Shown in pieces: positions 1 through 5,716 of a stretch of DNA of 6,342 bases; the stretch's first letter is position 1, and each line of letters begins with the position of its first letter. The position numbers were made by a program, and so were the translations under genes. The stretch comes from an uncultured Labedella sp. (lineage in GTDB: Bacteria; Actinomycetota; Actinomycetes; Actinomycetales; Microbacteriaceae), in contig CAKTZW010000112.1 in the NCBI GenBank assembly GCA_934636065.1, positions 1 to 6,342 of the forward strand, in the 5' to 3' direction. The notes under the pieces were generated by a model. The model worked only from the letters and a program-made list of their open reading frames with translations, searched no databases and was not told the origin of the DNA.

Positions 1-130
<130 letters not shown>

Positions 131-139
131 GCTCGATGC

Positions 140-149
140 CCTTTCCTTC
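140..149 (-). promoter_or_regulatory. Ribosome binding site of purA
   Basis: On the minus strand GAAGGAAAGG stands 9 bases before the purA ATG. It contains AAGGA, complementary to the 16S rRNA 3' end. This supports the ATG at 130 as the start and marks purA as a gene with a leader, unlike the DUF3151 gene just upstream. Confidence 0.75.
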
Positions 150-151
150 GG

Positions 152-167
152 CCGGGCGGGTGCCCGG
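152..167 (-). other. Short GC-rich hairpin between DUF3151 and purA
   Basis: A perfect 6-bp inverted repeat (ccgggc 152-157, gcccgg 162-167) encloses a 4-base loop, and a G-U pair could extend it by one. It sits about 2 bases upstream of the purA Shine-Dalgarno on the transcript and 22 bases after the DUF3151 stop. There is no U-tract, so a classical intrinsic terminator is unlikely. It could affect access to the purA ribosome binding site or stabilise a processed end, or it could be chance in GC-rich DNA. Confidence 0.35.
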
Positions 168-188
168 TCAGTTCACTGCGCGGCCGGG

Positions 189-671
189 TCAGTCCAGGCC
201 GCGGATGACGAACGCCTCGGTCGAGGGAGACGGCTCATCACGGATCTCGCCGAGCGACTCGATGCGCGCGACGGCGGTCTCGTCGGCGCCGCGCAGGAAC
301 TCATCGAGGCGCGTCACCTCGCCGGTCTCGCCGATCGCGGCCGCCGCCTTGCGGAGGGCGTAGAGCGAACGGAGGACGCCGCGGTTCGGTTCGTGCGACC
401 ACGGGATGGGCCCCTGCCCGCGCCAGCCGGCCTTGCGGAGGGCGTCGAGACCGCGGTGGTACCCGACGCGCGCGTAGGCGTAGGCCTGCAGCGCAGAGGC
501 GGGGTGGAAGCTGTGCTCGGAGAGCAGGGCCCAGGCGAGCGAGGAGGTGGGGTGCGCCCGGACGACGGCTTCGATGTCGTCGATCGTCGTCGCCGCCGCG
601 AGCGCCGCGACGACCTCCGGCTCGGCGGGGAGCCGCGTCTCGGGGATGCCCAACAGATCGTGTCCAGTCAC
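189..671 (-). CDS. DUF3151 family protein
   Basis: This 160-residue protein is recognised as the actinobacterial DUF3151 family, whose function is unknown to me. The recognisable core is SLAWALLSEHSF (residues 44-55), an alanine- and tyrosine-rich helix YAYARVGYHRGLDALRKAGW (64-83), then GQGPIPWSHEPNRGVLRSLYALRKAA (85-110). The protein looks all-helical and soluble, with no signal peptide, membrane segment or obvious catalytic motif; the helical pairs suggest a small repeat-type fold (inference). The start is GTG at 671-669. No Shine-Dalgarno lies before it, but a -10-like TAGTCT ends 6 bases upstream, so the message is probably leaderless. The TGA stop lies 58 bases before purA. As I recall, DUF3151 genes commonly sit near purA and fructose-bisphosphate aldolase genes in actinobacteria, which fits a housekeeping gene rather than a transferred one. 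Confidence 0.88.
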   Translation of the reverse strand: MTGHDLLGIPETRLPAEPEVVAALAAATTIDDIEAVVRAHPTSSLAWALLSEHSFHPASALQAYAYARVGYHRGLDALRKAGWRGQGPIPWSHEPNRGVLRSLYALRKAAAAIGETGEVTRLDEFLRGADETAVARIESLGEIRDEPSPSTEAFVIRGLD

Positions 672-677
672 GGGTCC

Positions 678-704
678 AGACTATCGCGCACGCCTCCGCG
701 TCAC
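678..704 (-). promoter_or_regulatory. Probable promoter giving a leaderless DUF3151 transcript
   Basis: On the minus strand a TAGTCT hexamer (683-678) matches the actinobacterial TA-N3-T -10 pattern and is followed by 6 bases and then the GTG start at 671. Transcription starting at its usual distance would begin at the first base of the GTG. Upstream, GTGACG (704-699) matches TTGACA at 4 of 6 positions with a short 15-base spacer. The absence of any Shine-Dalgarno supports the leaderless reading. The -35 is the weak part of this call. Confidence 0.5.
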
Positions 705-761
705 ATCCGAGTCCGCCGTCTCGAGTGCGGCTGCCATCGACGCGACGAGGGTGCCGTGACC

Positions 762-794
762 TGCCGAGGGCGCCCGTAACGTGCCGAGGGCGCC
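762..794. repeat. Direct repeat of 13 bases, 20-base period
   Basis: The 13-mer tgccgagggcgcc occurs at 762-774 and again at 782-794. The second copy forms most of the left arm of the 14-bp hairpin; the first could pair with the same opposite arm (805-815) over 11 bases. It looks like a local duplication at the end of the transport operon. Confidence 0.85.
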
Positions 795-815
795 AGGGAG
801 ACCTGGCGCCCTCGG
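784..815 (-). terminator. Strong hairpin ending the osmolyte transport operon
   Basis: Two perfect 14-base arms (784-797 and 802-815) enclose a 4-base loop at 798-801. The stem begins 20 bases after the TAA stop of the binding-protein gene and lies before the DUF3151 promoter, which is where an operon terminator is expected. No U-run follows on the minus strand, so it is either one of the U-poor hairpins common in GC-rich actinobacteria or a 3'-end stabiliser. A 13-base piece of the left arm is duplicated at 762-774, giving the stem an alternative pairing partner. Confidence 0.75.
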
Positions 816-834
816 ACGGGTGTAGCTGTCTGGG

Positions 835-1794
835 TTAGTCGACGAGGCCCTTCTCGGCGAGCCAGTCCGTCGCGAGGGCGGCCGGCGAGGCCTTCTCGTC
901 GCCCTGGTTGCGCCCGTTCAGCTCGATGAGGTCCTCGGTCGTGAGCTCGGCGGAGATGCTGTTGAGGATCTGCACGACCTCGTCCGTCGCGGCGTCGGAG
1001 TTGATGAGCGGCACGACGTTCTGCGGGAGGATCATGTTCTGCGGGTCCTCGAGCGTCACGAAGCCGTTATCGGCGATCGCCGGCGTCGTCGAGTAGATGT
1101 TGGCGATGTTGACAGTGCCGTCGAGGAGGGCCTGCACCGTGAGCGGGCCGCCCGAGTCGCTGATCGGCTCGAACTGGATGCTCGACGGCTGCACGCCGTA
1201 GGTCTCCTGCAGACCGATCGGTCCGTACGGGCGCTCGGCCAGCTCGGGGTTGCCGCCGATCACGAGCGGTTCGGTGACCTTCACGAGGTCCTCGAGCGTC
1301 TGGAGGCCGTACTGGTCGGCGAACTCCTTCGTGACGTTGTAGCTGTCCTTGTCCTCGGCCTCGGCCTGGTCGAGGACCTGGTAGCCGTCCGGCAGGACCT
1401 CGCCGAGCGCCGTGTAGACCTCGTCGCTCGTGACGGCCTCGTTCCCCTCGTCGTAGAACTGCAGCAGGTTGCCCGTGTAGTCGGGGACGAGGTCGATCGA
1501 GCCGTCGTCGAGCGCGGCGATGTACGCGTCGCGCTGGCCGATCTGCATGGTGCGCTCGACCGTGTAGTCGTTGGCCTCGAGCGCCTGCGCGTAGATCTCG
1601 GCGATGATCTCCGACTCGGCGAAACCGGCCGAGCCGATGGCGATGGTCTGCGTGTCGCCCGAGCCGGAACCGCCCGAGCCGCCGTCGCCACCCTCGCCCG
1701 TGATGGGGTCGGAGCTCGAGCACGCGGCGAGCGTCAGGGCGGCGCCGGCTGCGAGCAGCCCGAGCGCGACGCCGTTGCGTCGTTTCGTGAACAT
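835..1794 (-). CDS. Osmoprotectant (glycine betaine/choline-type) ABC transporter substrate-binding lipoprotein
   Basis: This 319-residue protein is the extracytoplasmic binding component of an OpuC/ProX-type importer (OpuAC-type domain). It begins with a basic n-region (KRR, 4-6), a hydrophobic stretch and the lipobox LAAC with Cys25, so it should be a lipoprotein on the outer face of the membrane. A Gly/Ser-rich linker (about 34-47) leads to the binding domain, which starts at IAIGSAGFAESEIIAEIYAQ (51-70). Family landmarks follow: IDLVPDYTGNLL (100-111), EDKDSYNVTKEFADQYGL (147-164), LVIGGNPEL (177-185) and IANIYSTTPAI (230-240). Tyr106, Tyr152 and Tyr234 are candidates for the aromatic cage that binds quaternary amines in this family (inference by position). 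The ATG at 1794 is preferred over an in-frame upstream start at 1917, because it has AAGGAA 6 bases before it and directly precedes the signal peptide. It is the last gene of the operon. The exact ligand (glycine betaine, proline betaine, carnitine or choline) cannot be read from the sequence. Confidence 0.93.
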   Translation of the reverse strand: MFTKRRNGVALGLLAAGAALTLAACSSSDPITGEGGDGGSGGSGSGDTQTIAIGSAGFAESEIIAEIYAQALEANDYTVERTMQIGQRDAYIAALDDGSIDLVPDYTGNLLQFYDEGNEAVTSDEVYTALGEVLPDGYQVLDQAEAEDKDSYNVTKEFADQYGLQTLEDLVKVTEPLVIGGNPELAERPYGPIGLQETYGVQPSSIQFEPISDSGGPLTVQALLDGTVNIANIYSTTPAIADNGFVTLEDPQNMILPQNVVPLINSDAATDEVVQILNSISAELTTEDLIELNGRNQGDEKASPAALATDWLAEKGLVD

Positions 1795-1800
1795 GCGTGT

Positions 1801-1806
1801 TTCCTT
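1801..1806 (-). promoter_or_regulatory. Ribosome binding site of the binding-protein gene
   Basis: AAGGAA on the minus strand ends 6 bases before the ATG at 1794 and overlaps the TAA stop of the preceding permease (1807-1805). It decides the start of the binding-protein gene and gives the last cistron its own initiation signal. This fits the usual need for more binding protein than permease. Confidence 0.8.
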
Positions 1807-2584
1807 ACTGTGTGGGTTGTGACTCGGAGGTGTGGAGGTCGGTGTTCGGGCCTGCGGTACCGAGGGAGGCGACCGGCGGCACGGCCCTGTTCGCCCGCGC
1901 ATTCGCCATGGTTCCACTCTGGAGCATCCTGACGCCCGTGGGCACGGCGAGTCGCTGCACCACCGCGAAGACGCCCTCGAGGACGAGCGCGAGCAGGGTG
2001 ACGAGGATCGACCCGGCGAAGACGGGCTCGTAGTTGCGCAGCGACAGGTTGTCGAAGATGTACCGGCCGAGCCCGCCGATCGGCAGGTACGCGGCGATCG
2101 TGGCCGTCGCGACGACCTGCAGCACCGCCGACCGCAGTCCCCCCACGATGATCGGCAGGCCGAGGGGGACCTCGACGCGCGTGAGGATCTGCCACTCCGT
2201 CATGCCGACGGCCCGGGCCGCGTCGACGGTCGCCCGGTCGACGGATTCGACTCCGGCGTACGCGCCGGCGAGCAGCGGCGGGATCGCGAGGACCACGAGC
2301 ACGATGATGACGGGCCCGAGCCCGACCCCGAGCCAGAGGGCGAAGAGTACGAGGAGGCCGAGCGTCGGCAACGCCCTGAGCGCCCCCGTCGTGCTCACGA
2401 CGAGGAACGAGAACCGTCCCGTGTGGCCGATGTAGAGGCCGAGCGACACGGCGATGAGCGCCGCGACGAGCACCGCGAAACCCGTGATGCCGAGGTGCTC
2501 GAGCAGGCGGACGGGGATACCGTCCGCACGCGACCAGTGCGCGGGGTCGGTGAGCCAGGCGAGGGCGCCGAGGACGGAGTTCAC
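1805..2584 (-). CDS. Osmoprotectant ABC transporter permease, second subunit (OpuCD-like)
   Basis: This 259-residue integral membrane protein is of the binding-protein-dependent permease family. Hydrophobic segments lie at about residues 33-52, 60-81, 86-110, 146-168 and 189-212. The cytoplasmic EAA loop that contacts the ATPase is clear: DAARAVGMTEWQILTRVEVPLGLPIIVGGL (121-150, key residues A122, G127, P140 and P144). The following AAYLPIGGLGRYIFDNL (164-180) is typical of OpuC-type permeases. The start is GTG at 2584-2582, which overlaps the TGA of the first permease by 4 bases (GTGA) and has GGAGGG 7 bases upstream. The C-terminal 35 or so residues after VPTGVRM are hydrophilic and poorly conserved in appearance. 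With the first permease it should form the heterodimeric channel of the importer. Confidence 0.92.
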   Translation of the reverse strand: MNSVLGALAWLTDPAHWSRADGIPVRLLEHLGITGFAVLVAALIAVSLGLYIGHTGRFSFLVVSTTGALRALPTLGLLVLFALWLGVGLGPVIIVLVVLAIPPLLAGAYAGVESVDRATVDAARAVGMTEWQILTRVEVPLGLPIIVGGLRSAVLQVVATATIAAYLPIGGLGRYIFDNLSLRNYEPVFAGSILVTLLALVLEGVFAVVQRLAVPTGVRMLQSGTMANARANRAVPPVASLGTAGPNTDLHTSESQPTQ

Positions 2585-3252
2585 GCGACGGCCCTCCGTC
2601 CCCGCCGCTCGCGCTGCCGGGTGACGTGGGCCCACGGCAGGACGAGGCGCCCGATGAGGACGAGCAGCAGGTCGAAGACGACGGCGATGACGATGACGCC
2701 CACGATCCCGGTGAAGATCTCGGTGGGGAATCGGCGGTTCAGCCCGTTGAGGAAGAAGTAGCCGAGGCTCGAGACGCCGATGAGCGAGCCGATGGTGACG
2801 AGACTCACCGTGCTCGCCGACACGACACGCAGTCCCGACAGCAGGACCGGGCCCGCGAGCGGGAGCTCGACCTCGAAGAAGCGCCGGATCGGCCCGTAGC
2901 CGACGGCGACCGACGACTGACGGACGTCTCCCGACACCGCGTCGAACGCGTCGGCCGCCGTTCGCGCCAGCAGCGCGACGGCGTAGATCGTCATGCCGAC
3001 GACGACGTTGAGCGGGTCGAGGATCCGGGTGCCGAGGACGACGGGGAGCGACAGGAAGAGCGCGATGCCGGGGATCGTGTAGAGGAGGCCGCTCACCGTG
3101 AGGATGACGCCGCGCGACGGACGATAGCGGTGCGCGAGCCAGCCGAGCGGCACGGCGATCAGGAACCCGAGGACGATCGGCGGGACGCTCAGGGCGACGT
3201 GATCGAGCGTGAGCCGCCAGATCTGCTCGAGGTTGGCGAGGACCCAGGTCAT
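2581..3252 (-). CDS. Osmoprotectant ABC transporter permease, first subunit (OpuCB-like)
   Basis: This 223-residue integral membrane permease has hydrophobic segments at about residues 20-40, 49-73, 82-97, 133-160 and 179-206. The EAA-type loop lies at about 116-144 (SVAVGYGPIRRFFEVELPLA and on, with G118, G120, E127 and P131). It is followed by TIGSLIGVSSLGYFFLNGLNRRFPTEIFTGI (153-183), characteristic of OpuC/OsmW-type permeases. The YTIPGIALF segment (58-66) is another family landmark. The ATG at 3252 overlaps the ATPase stop by 4 bases (ATGA). Only a weak G-run precedes it, so translation is probably coupled to the ATPase gene. Its C-terminal tail is very basic (RQRERRGRR, 212-220), consistent with a cytoplasmic end. 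Length is normal for the family. Confidence 0.93.
   Translation of the reverse strand: MTWVLANLEQIWRLTLDHVALSVPPIVLGFLIAVPLGWLAHRYRPSRGVILTVSGLLYTIPGIALFLSLPVVLGTRILDPLNVVVGMTIYAVALLARTAADAFDAVSGDVRQSSVAVGYGPIRRFFEVELPLAGPVLLSGLRVVSASTVSLVTIGSLIGVSSLGYFFLNGLNRRFPTEIFTGIVGVIVIAVVFDLLLVLIGRLVLPWAHVTRQRERRGRRAVA
2592..2597 (-). promoter_or_regulatory. Ribosome binding site of the second permease
   Basis: GGAGGG on the minus strand stands 7 bases before the GTG at 2584, inside the end of the first permease gene. Its strength and spacing favour this GTG as the start despite the lack of an ATG. Confidence 0.8.
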
Positions 3253-4076
3253 GACGAGGGGGCCCCGTCGGCGAGGATCCCGGCGACCCGGCCCGTGCCG
3301 TCGACGAGCACCCGGTCGCCGTGGCTGCGATCGAGGTGGAGGGAGCGGCGCCCGCGGTCGGCGCCGACGAAGCTCGCCACGAACTCGTCGGCCGGGTTCG
3401 CGAGGATCTCGGCGGGCGTCCCGGCCTGCGCGACGATGCCGCCGGTGCGCAGGATGACGACCTGATCGCCGAGGAGGAAGGCCTCGTCGATGTCGTGCGT
3501 GACGAACACGACGGTCTTGGAGAGCTCCCGCTGGATGCGGAGCAGTTCCTGCTGCAGTTCGTCGCGCACGAGCGGATCGACGGCGCCGAACGGCTCGTCC
3601 ATGAGCAGGATGTTCGGATCGACGGCGAGGCCGCGCGCGACGCCGACCCGCTGCTGCTGACCACCGGAGAGCTGGGCCGGGTAGCGCTTGGCGAACGCCC
3701 GGTCGAGGCCGACGGTGTCGAGCAGACGGAGCGCGCGCTCGTGCGCCTCTGCCCGCTTGACCCCCTGGAGGATCGGGACCGTCGCGACGTTGTCGATGAC
3801 CGTGCGGTGGGGCAGGAGGCCCGAGTTCTGCATGACGTAGCCGATGCGGCGACGGAGCGCGACGGGCTCGAGCGCCGCGACGTCCTCATCGTCGATGAGG
3901 ATCCGCCCGCCCGTCGGGTCGACCATGCGGTTGATCATGCGCAGAAGGGTGGTCTTGCCGCTGCCGGACGAGCCGACGAACACCGTCGTCGACCGCGACG
4001 GGATCGTGAGCGTGAAGTCGCTGACGGCCACGGAACCGTCGGGGAACCTCTTCGAGACACCATCGAAAGTGATCAT
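3249..4076 (-). CDS. Osmoprotectant ABC transporter ATP-binding protein lacking CBS domains (OpuCA-like)
   Basis: This 275-residue ATPase powers the importer from the cytoplasmic side. All nucleotide-binding motifs are intact: Walker A GSSGSGKTT (35-43), Q-loop Gln83 in YVMQNSGLLPHRTV, signature LSGGQQQR (136-143), Walker B ILLMDEP (156-162) with Glu161, D-loop GAVD (164-167) and switch His194 in VTHDIDEA. The spacing and the QNSGLLPH block are typical of ProV/OpuCA-type quaternary-amine transporters. Many OpuCA proteins run to about 370-400 residues with two C-terminal CBS domains. Here only some 40 residues follow VASFVGADRG, ending in VLVDGTGRVAGILADG, which resembles a single CBS strand pair. 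No internal stop or frameshift is evident, since the TGA forms an ATGA overlap with the next gene. The ATG at 4076 has GAGGGGAG 10 bases upstream. It is the first gene of the four-gene operon. Confidence 0.94.
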   Translation of the reverse strand: MITFDGVSKRFPDGSVAVSDFTLTIPSRSTTVFVGSSGSGKTTLLRMINRMVDPTGGRILIDDEDVAALEPVALRRRIGYVMQNSGLLPHRTVIDNVATVPILQGVKRAEAHERALRLLDTVGLDRAFAKRYPAQLSGGQQQRVGVARGLAVDPNILLMDEPFGAVDPLVRDELQQELLRIQRELSKTVVFVTHDIDEAFLLGDQVVILRTGGIVAQAGTPAEILANPADEFVASFVGADRGRRSLHLDRSHGDRVLVDGTGRVAGILADGAPSS

Positions 4077-4086
4077 GCGTACCGGG

Positions 4087-4094
4087 CTCCCCTC
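4087..4094 (-). promoter_or_regulatory. Ribosome binding site of the ATPase gene
   Basis: GAGGGGAG on the minus strand lies 10 bases before the ATG at 4076. It supports that start and shows that the operon message has a leader. Confidence 0.7.
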
Positions 4095-4124
4095 GTAATG
4101 GATCGACGTCCGGCTGTGTGGACG

Positions 4125-4178
4125 AGACTAGGCACAACCACCGACACTCCGCCACGGGTACGGTCAGGTTGCGTAACC
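4125..4178 (-). promoter_or_regulatory. Candidate promoter region of the transport operon with an upstream dyad
   Basis: The 136-base gap between the methyltransferase stop and the ATPase start must hold the operon promoter unless transcription reads through. On the minus strand TAGTCT (4130-4125) is a plausible -10, identical to the hexamer before DUF3151, and would give a leader of about 42 bases with the Shine-Dalgarno inside it. No good -35 is present at 16-18 bases. Farther upstream lies a dyad, ggttgcgtaacc (4167-4178), with 4-bp outer arms GGTT/AACC around a central CG. It would sit near -50 relative to the inferred start, a position suited to an activator. Both calls are by eye, and no known regulator motif is claimed. 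Confidence 0.35.
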
Positions 4179-4212
4179 GGCGCCACGAGCTTGGCATTCC
4201 CGGTTCGGTGTA

Positions 4213-4857
4213 CTAGTGGGGCCGGATTGCGTGGGATCGGATCCACTCGTGCATGACGATGGCCGCGGCGGCCGAGGCGTTGATGGACCGCGTCGACCCG
4301 AACTGCCGGATCTCCACGACCCGCTCGGCCGCCGCGATCGCCTCGGGCGAGAGGCCAGGACCCTCCTGCCCGAAGAGGAGGACGCACCGCTCCGGGAGCG
4401 GCTCCTCGTCGATCGGGCGGGAGCCGGTCACGTTGTCGACGCCGACGAGCGGGATCCCCCGCTCGCGCGCCCACGCGGCGAGGTCCGCGACGTCGTCGTG
4501 GTACAGGACGTGCTGGTACCGGTCCGTGACCATCGCTCCGCGCTTGTTCCAGCGTCGACGGCCGACGATGTGCACGGTCTCGGCGAGGAACGCGTTCGCG
4601 GTCCGCACGATCGAGCCGATGTTCATGTCGTGCTGCCAGTTCTCGATGGCCACGTGGAACGGGTGCCGCCTCGTGTCGAGGTCGGCGACGATCGCCTCCA
4701 TGGACCAGTACCGGAAGCGGTCGACGACGTTCCGCGAGTCGCCGCGCTCGAGGAGCTCGCGGTCGTACCGCGGGTCCTCCGGCCACTCCCCCCGCCACGG
4801 ACCGACGCCGTGGGTGGTGGGCTCGGAACCGGGGTTCGCGTCGTCGACGGGCTGCAC
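4213..4857 (-). CDS. SpoU/TrmH-family RNA 2'-O-methyltransferase
   Basis: This 214-residue protein of the SPOUT superfamily transfers a methyl group from S-adenosylmethionine to a ribose 2'-OH in tRNA or rRNA. The three SpoU motifs are present in order: motif 1 in HDMNIGSIVRTANAF (76-90, with Asn79 and catalytic-type Arg85), motif 2 LLFGQEGPGLS (160-170, with Glu165) and motif 3 RSINASAAAAIVMHEW (190-205, with Asn193). The last two form the knotted cofactor site. The roughly 70-residue N-terminal part is hydrophilic and is common in actinobacterial stand-alone members; no L30e/substrate-binding domain is seen. The start is GTG at 4857-4855. An in-frame TAG lies 12 bases upstream, so the ORF cannot extend far. 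GAGGGA abuts the GTG directly, too close to act as a normal Shine-Dalgarno, and TAGGCT ends 6 bases before it, so translation is probably leaderless. The RNA target cannot be inferred. Confidence 0.92.
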   Translation of the reverse strand: MQPVDDANPGSEPTTHGVGPWRGEWPEDPRYDRELLERGDSRNVVDRFRYWSMEAIVADLDTRRHPFHVAIENWQHDMNIGSIVRTANAFLAETVHIVGRRRWNKRGAMVTDRYQHVLYHDDVADLAAWARERGIPLVGVDNVTGSRPIDEEPLPERCVLLFGQEGPGLSPEAIAAAERVVEIRQFGSTRSINASAAAAIVMHEWIRSHAIRPH

Positions 4858-4863
4858 TCCCTC

Positions 4864-4869
4864 AGCCTA
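4864..4869 (-). promoter_or_regulatory. Probable -10 element of a leaderless methyltransferase transcript
   Basis: TAGGCT on the minus strand (4869-4864) fits the TA-N3-T pattern and is separated from the GTG start at 4857 by 6 bases, the same geometry as TAGTCT before the DUF3151 GTG. No convincing -35 is visible in the very GC-rich upstream DNA. The 61-base gap up to the lipoprotein stop at 4919 contains no other obvious signal. Confidence 0.45.
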
Positions 4870-4918
4870 GGGCGGCGCGCTCGACCCGCGACGGCGACCG
4901 GGTGCGGCCGCGCGTCCG

Positions 4919-5716
4919 TCAGGAGCAGGGGACGGCGACCTCGGTGGGCACCGTGACGGCGGGCACGTCGCCCCACGTGAAGGAGACGTCGGCGTCGCCG
5001 CGGGGGTCCGCGACGACGAGACTGAGGGGCACGGCCGGTCCCACCACCGACACGGTCAGGGATCCGATCGGCGAGCCCGCCGACGCGATCACGAACTCGG
5101 CCGTGTCCGTGGCCGTGGCGGCGTCGGCGGCGGGTTCGATGCTCACACCGGACCGCTCCCCGAGCATCGACTCGAGCAGCTCGGCCGGGGAGAACGCGGG
5201 CGACCACGCCGTGACACGGGGATCGTCCGACGCGAGACAGACGACGCCGCCGTCGGCCTCCGGGACGCCGAGGGCGGCGGCGAGAGCGGCGTTGCCCGTG
5301 ACGAAGGCGCGACCGTCGGCGACGACGACGCTCACGGCGACGTCGGCGGCCGTGACGTCGGCGCGAAAGCGGGACGACGTGCCGGCGACGGTGAAGGAGA
5401 GCCGTCGCGTGGTGCCGCCCCCGTCCGGGTCGGCGCGTTCCCGGAAGGTGCCGACGGCAGAGACGGCGCCGGCGTCGTCGATCGCCTCGAGCACGGCGTC
5501 GAGCACGTCCTGTCCCGAGAGGTATTCGACGCCGTTGCGGTCGACGTCCGTGATCTCGACCTCGGACAGGTCGACGTTCGTCGGCGTGGGGACGGGCGTC
5601 GGACCGGCCGAGGGCGTGGAGCACGCCGTCACGCCGATCACGGCCGCGAGGAGGACGCCGGCCGAGAGGAGTCGGCGCCGCTTCCGCACCGGAGAGTCGC
5701 TCCGCTGCTCACTCAT
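4919..5716 (-). CDS. Putative lipoprotein, possibly LppX/LprG-like
   Basis: The 265-residue product has a basic n-region (RKRRR, 11-15), a hydrophobic core and the lipobox VTAC with Cys32, so it should be a membrane-anchored extracytoplasmic lipoprotein. A Pro/Thr linker (about 34-47) follows. The body is rich in alternating beta-type segments after a helical stretch VLDAVLEAIDDAG (71-83). Segments such as VGTFRERADPDGG, RFRADVTAADVAVSVVVADGRAFVTGN and DDPRVTAWSPAFSPAELLESM resemble the LolA-like fold of LppX/LprG lipid-binding lipoproteins, but this is a resemblance by eye only and the function is unknown. Cys160 and Cys264, next to the C-terminus, could form a disulfide. The ATG at 5716 is preferred over a GTG at 5737 because it gives a standard signal peptide and an 8-base overlap with the upstream stop, which suggests coupled translation. 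No strong Shine-Dalgarno precedes either. Confidence 0.82.
   Translation of the reverse strand: MSEQRSDSPVRKRRRLLSAGVLLAAVIGVTACSTPSAGPTPVPTPTNVDLSEVEITDVDRNGVEYLSGQDVLDAVLEAIDDAGAVSAVGTFRERADPDGGGTTRRLSFTVAGTSSRFRADVTAADVAVSVVVADGRAFVTGNAALAAALGVPEADGGVVCLASDDPRVTAWSPAFSPAELLESMLGERSGVSIEPAADAATATDTAEFVIASAGSPIGSLTVSVVGPAVPLSLVVADPRGDADVSFTWGDVPAVTVPTEVAVPCS

Noticed and set aside
1795..1917. In-frame N-terminal extension of the binding protein to 1917
   Set aside because: It would overlap the permease coding end, places 41 unrelated residues before the signal peptide, and ignores the AAGGAA positioned 6 bases before the ATG at 1794.
1805..3889. A 694-residue minus-strand frame that would fuse an upstream segment to the second permease
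   Set aside because: Only the last 259 residues are a permease. The upstream part is an out-of-frame reading of the ATPase and first permease, and a GTG with a good Shine-Dalgarno at 2584 gives the proper start.
1832..4256. Three plus-strand open frames of 279-311 residues opposite the permeases and ATPase
   Set aside because: Their products are Arg/Asp/Glu-rich with no recognisable fold, and they lie fully opposite well-identified transporter genes; they are shadows.
4858..4918. Possible terminator after the lipoprotein gene
   Set aside because: Only a 5-bp inverted repeat (acccg/cgggt) with a 10-base loop is visible, which is not distinguishable from chance in such GC-rich DNA.
4623..5624. 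A 333-residue minus-strand frame across the lipoprotein and methyltransferase
   Set aside because: Its product is mostly Arg-rich low-complexity sequence, and it lies in the wrong frame relative to two genes with clear motifs.
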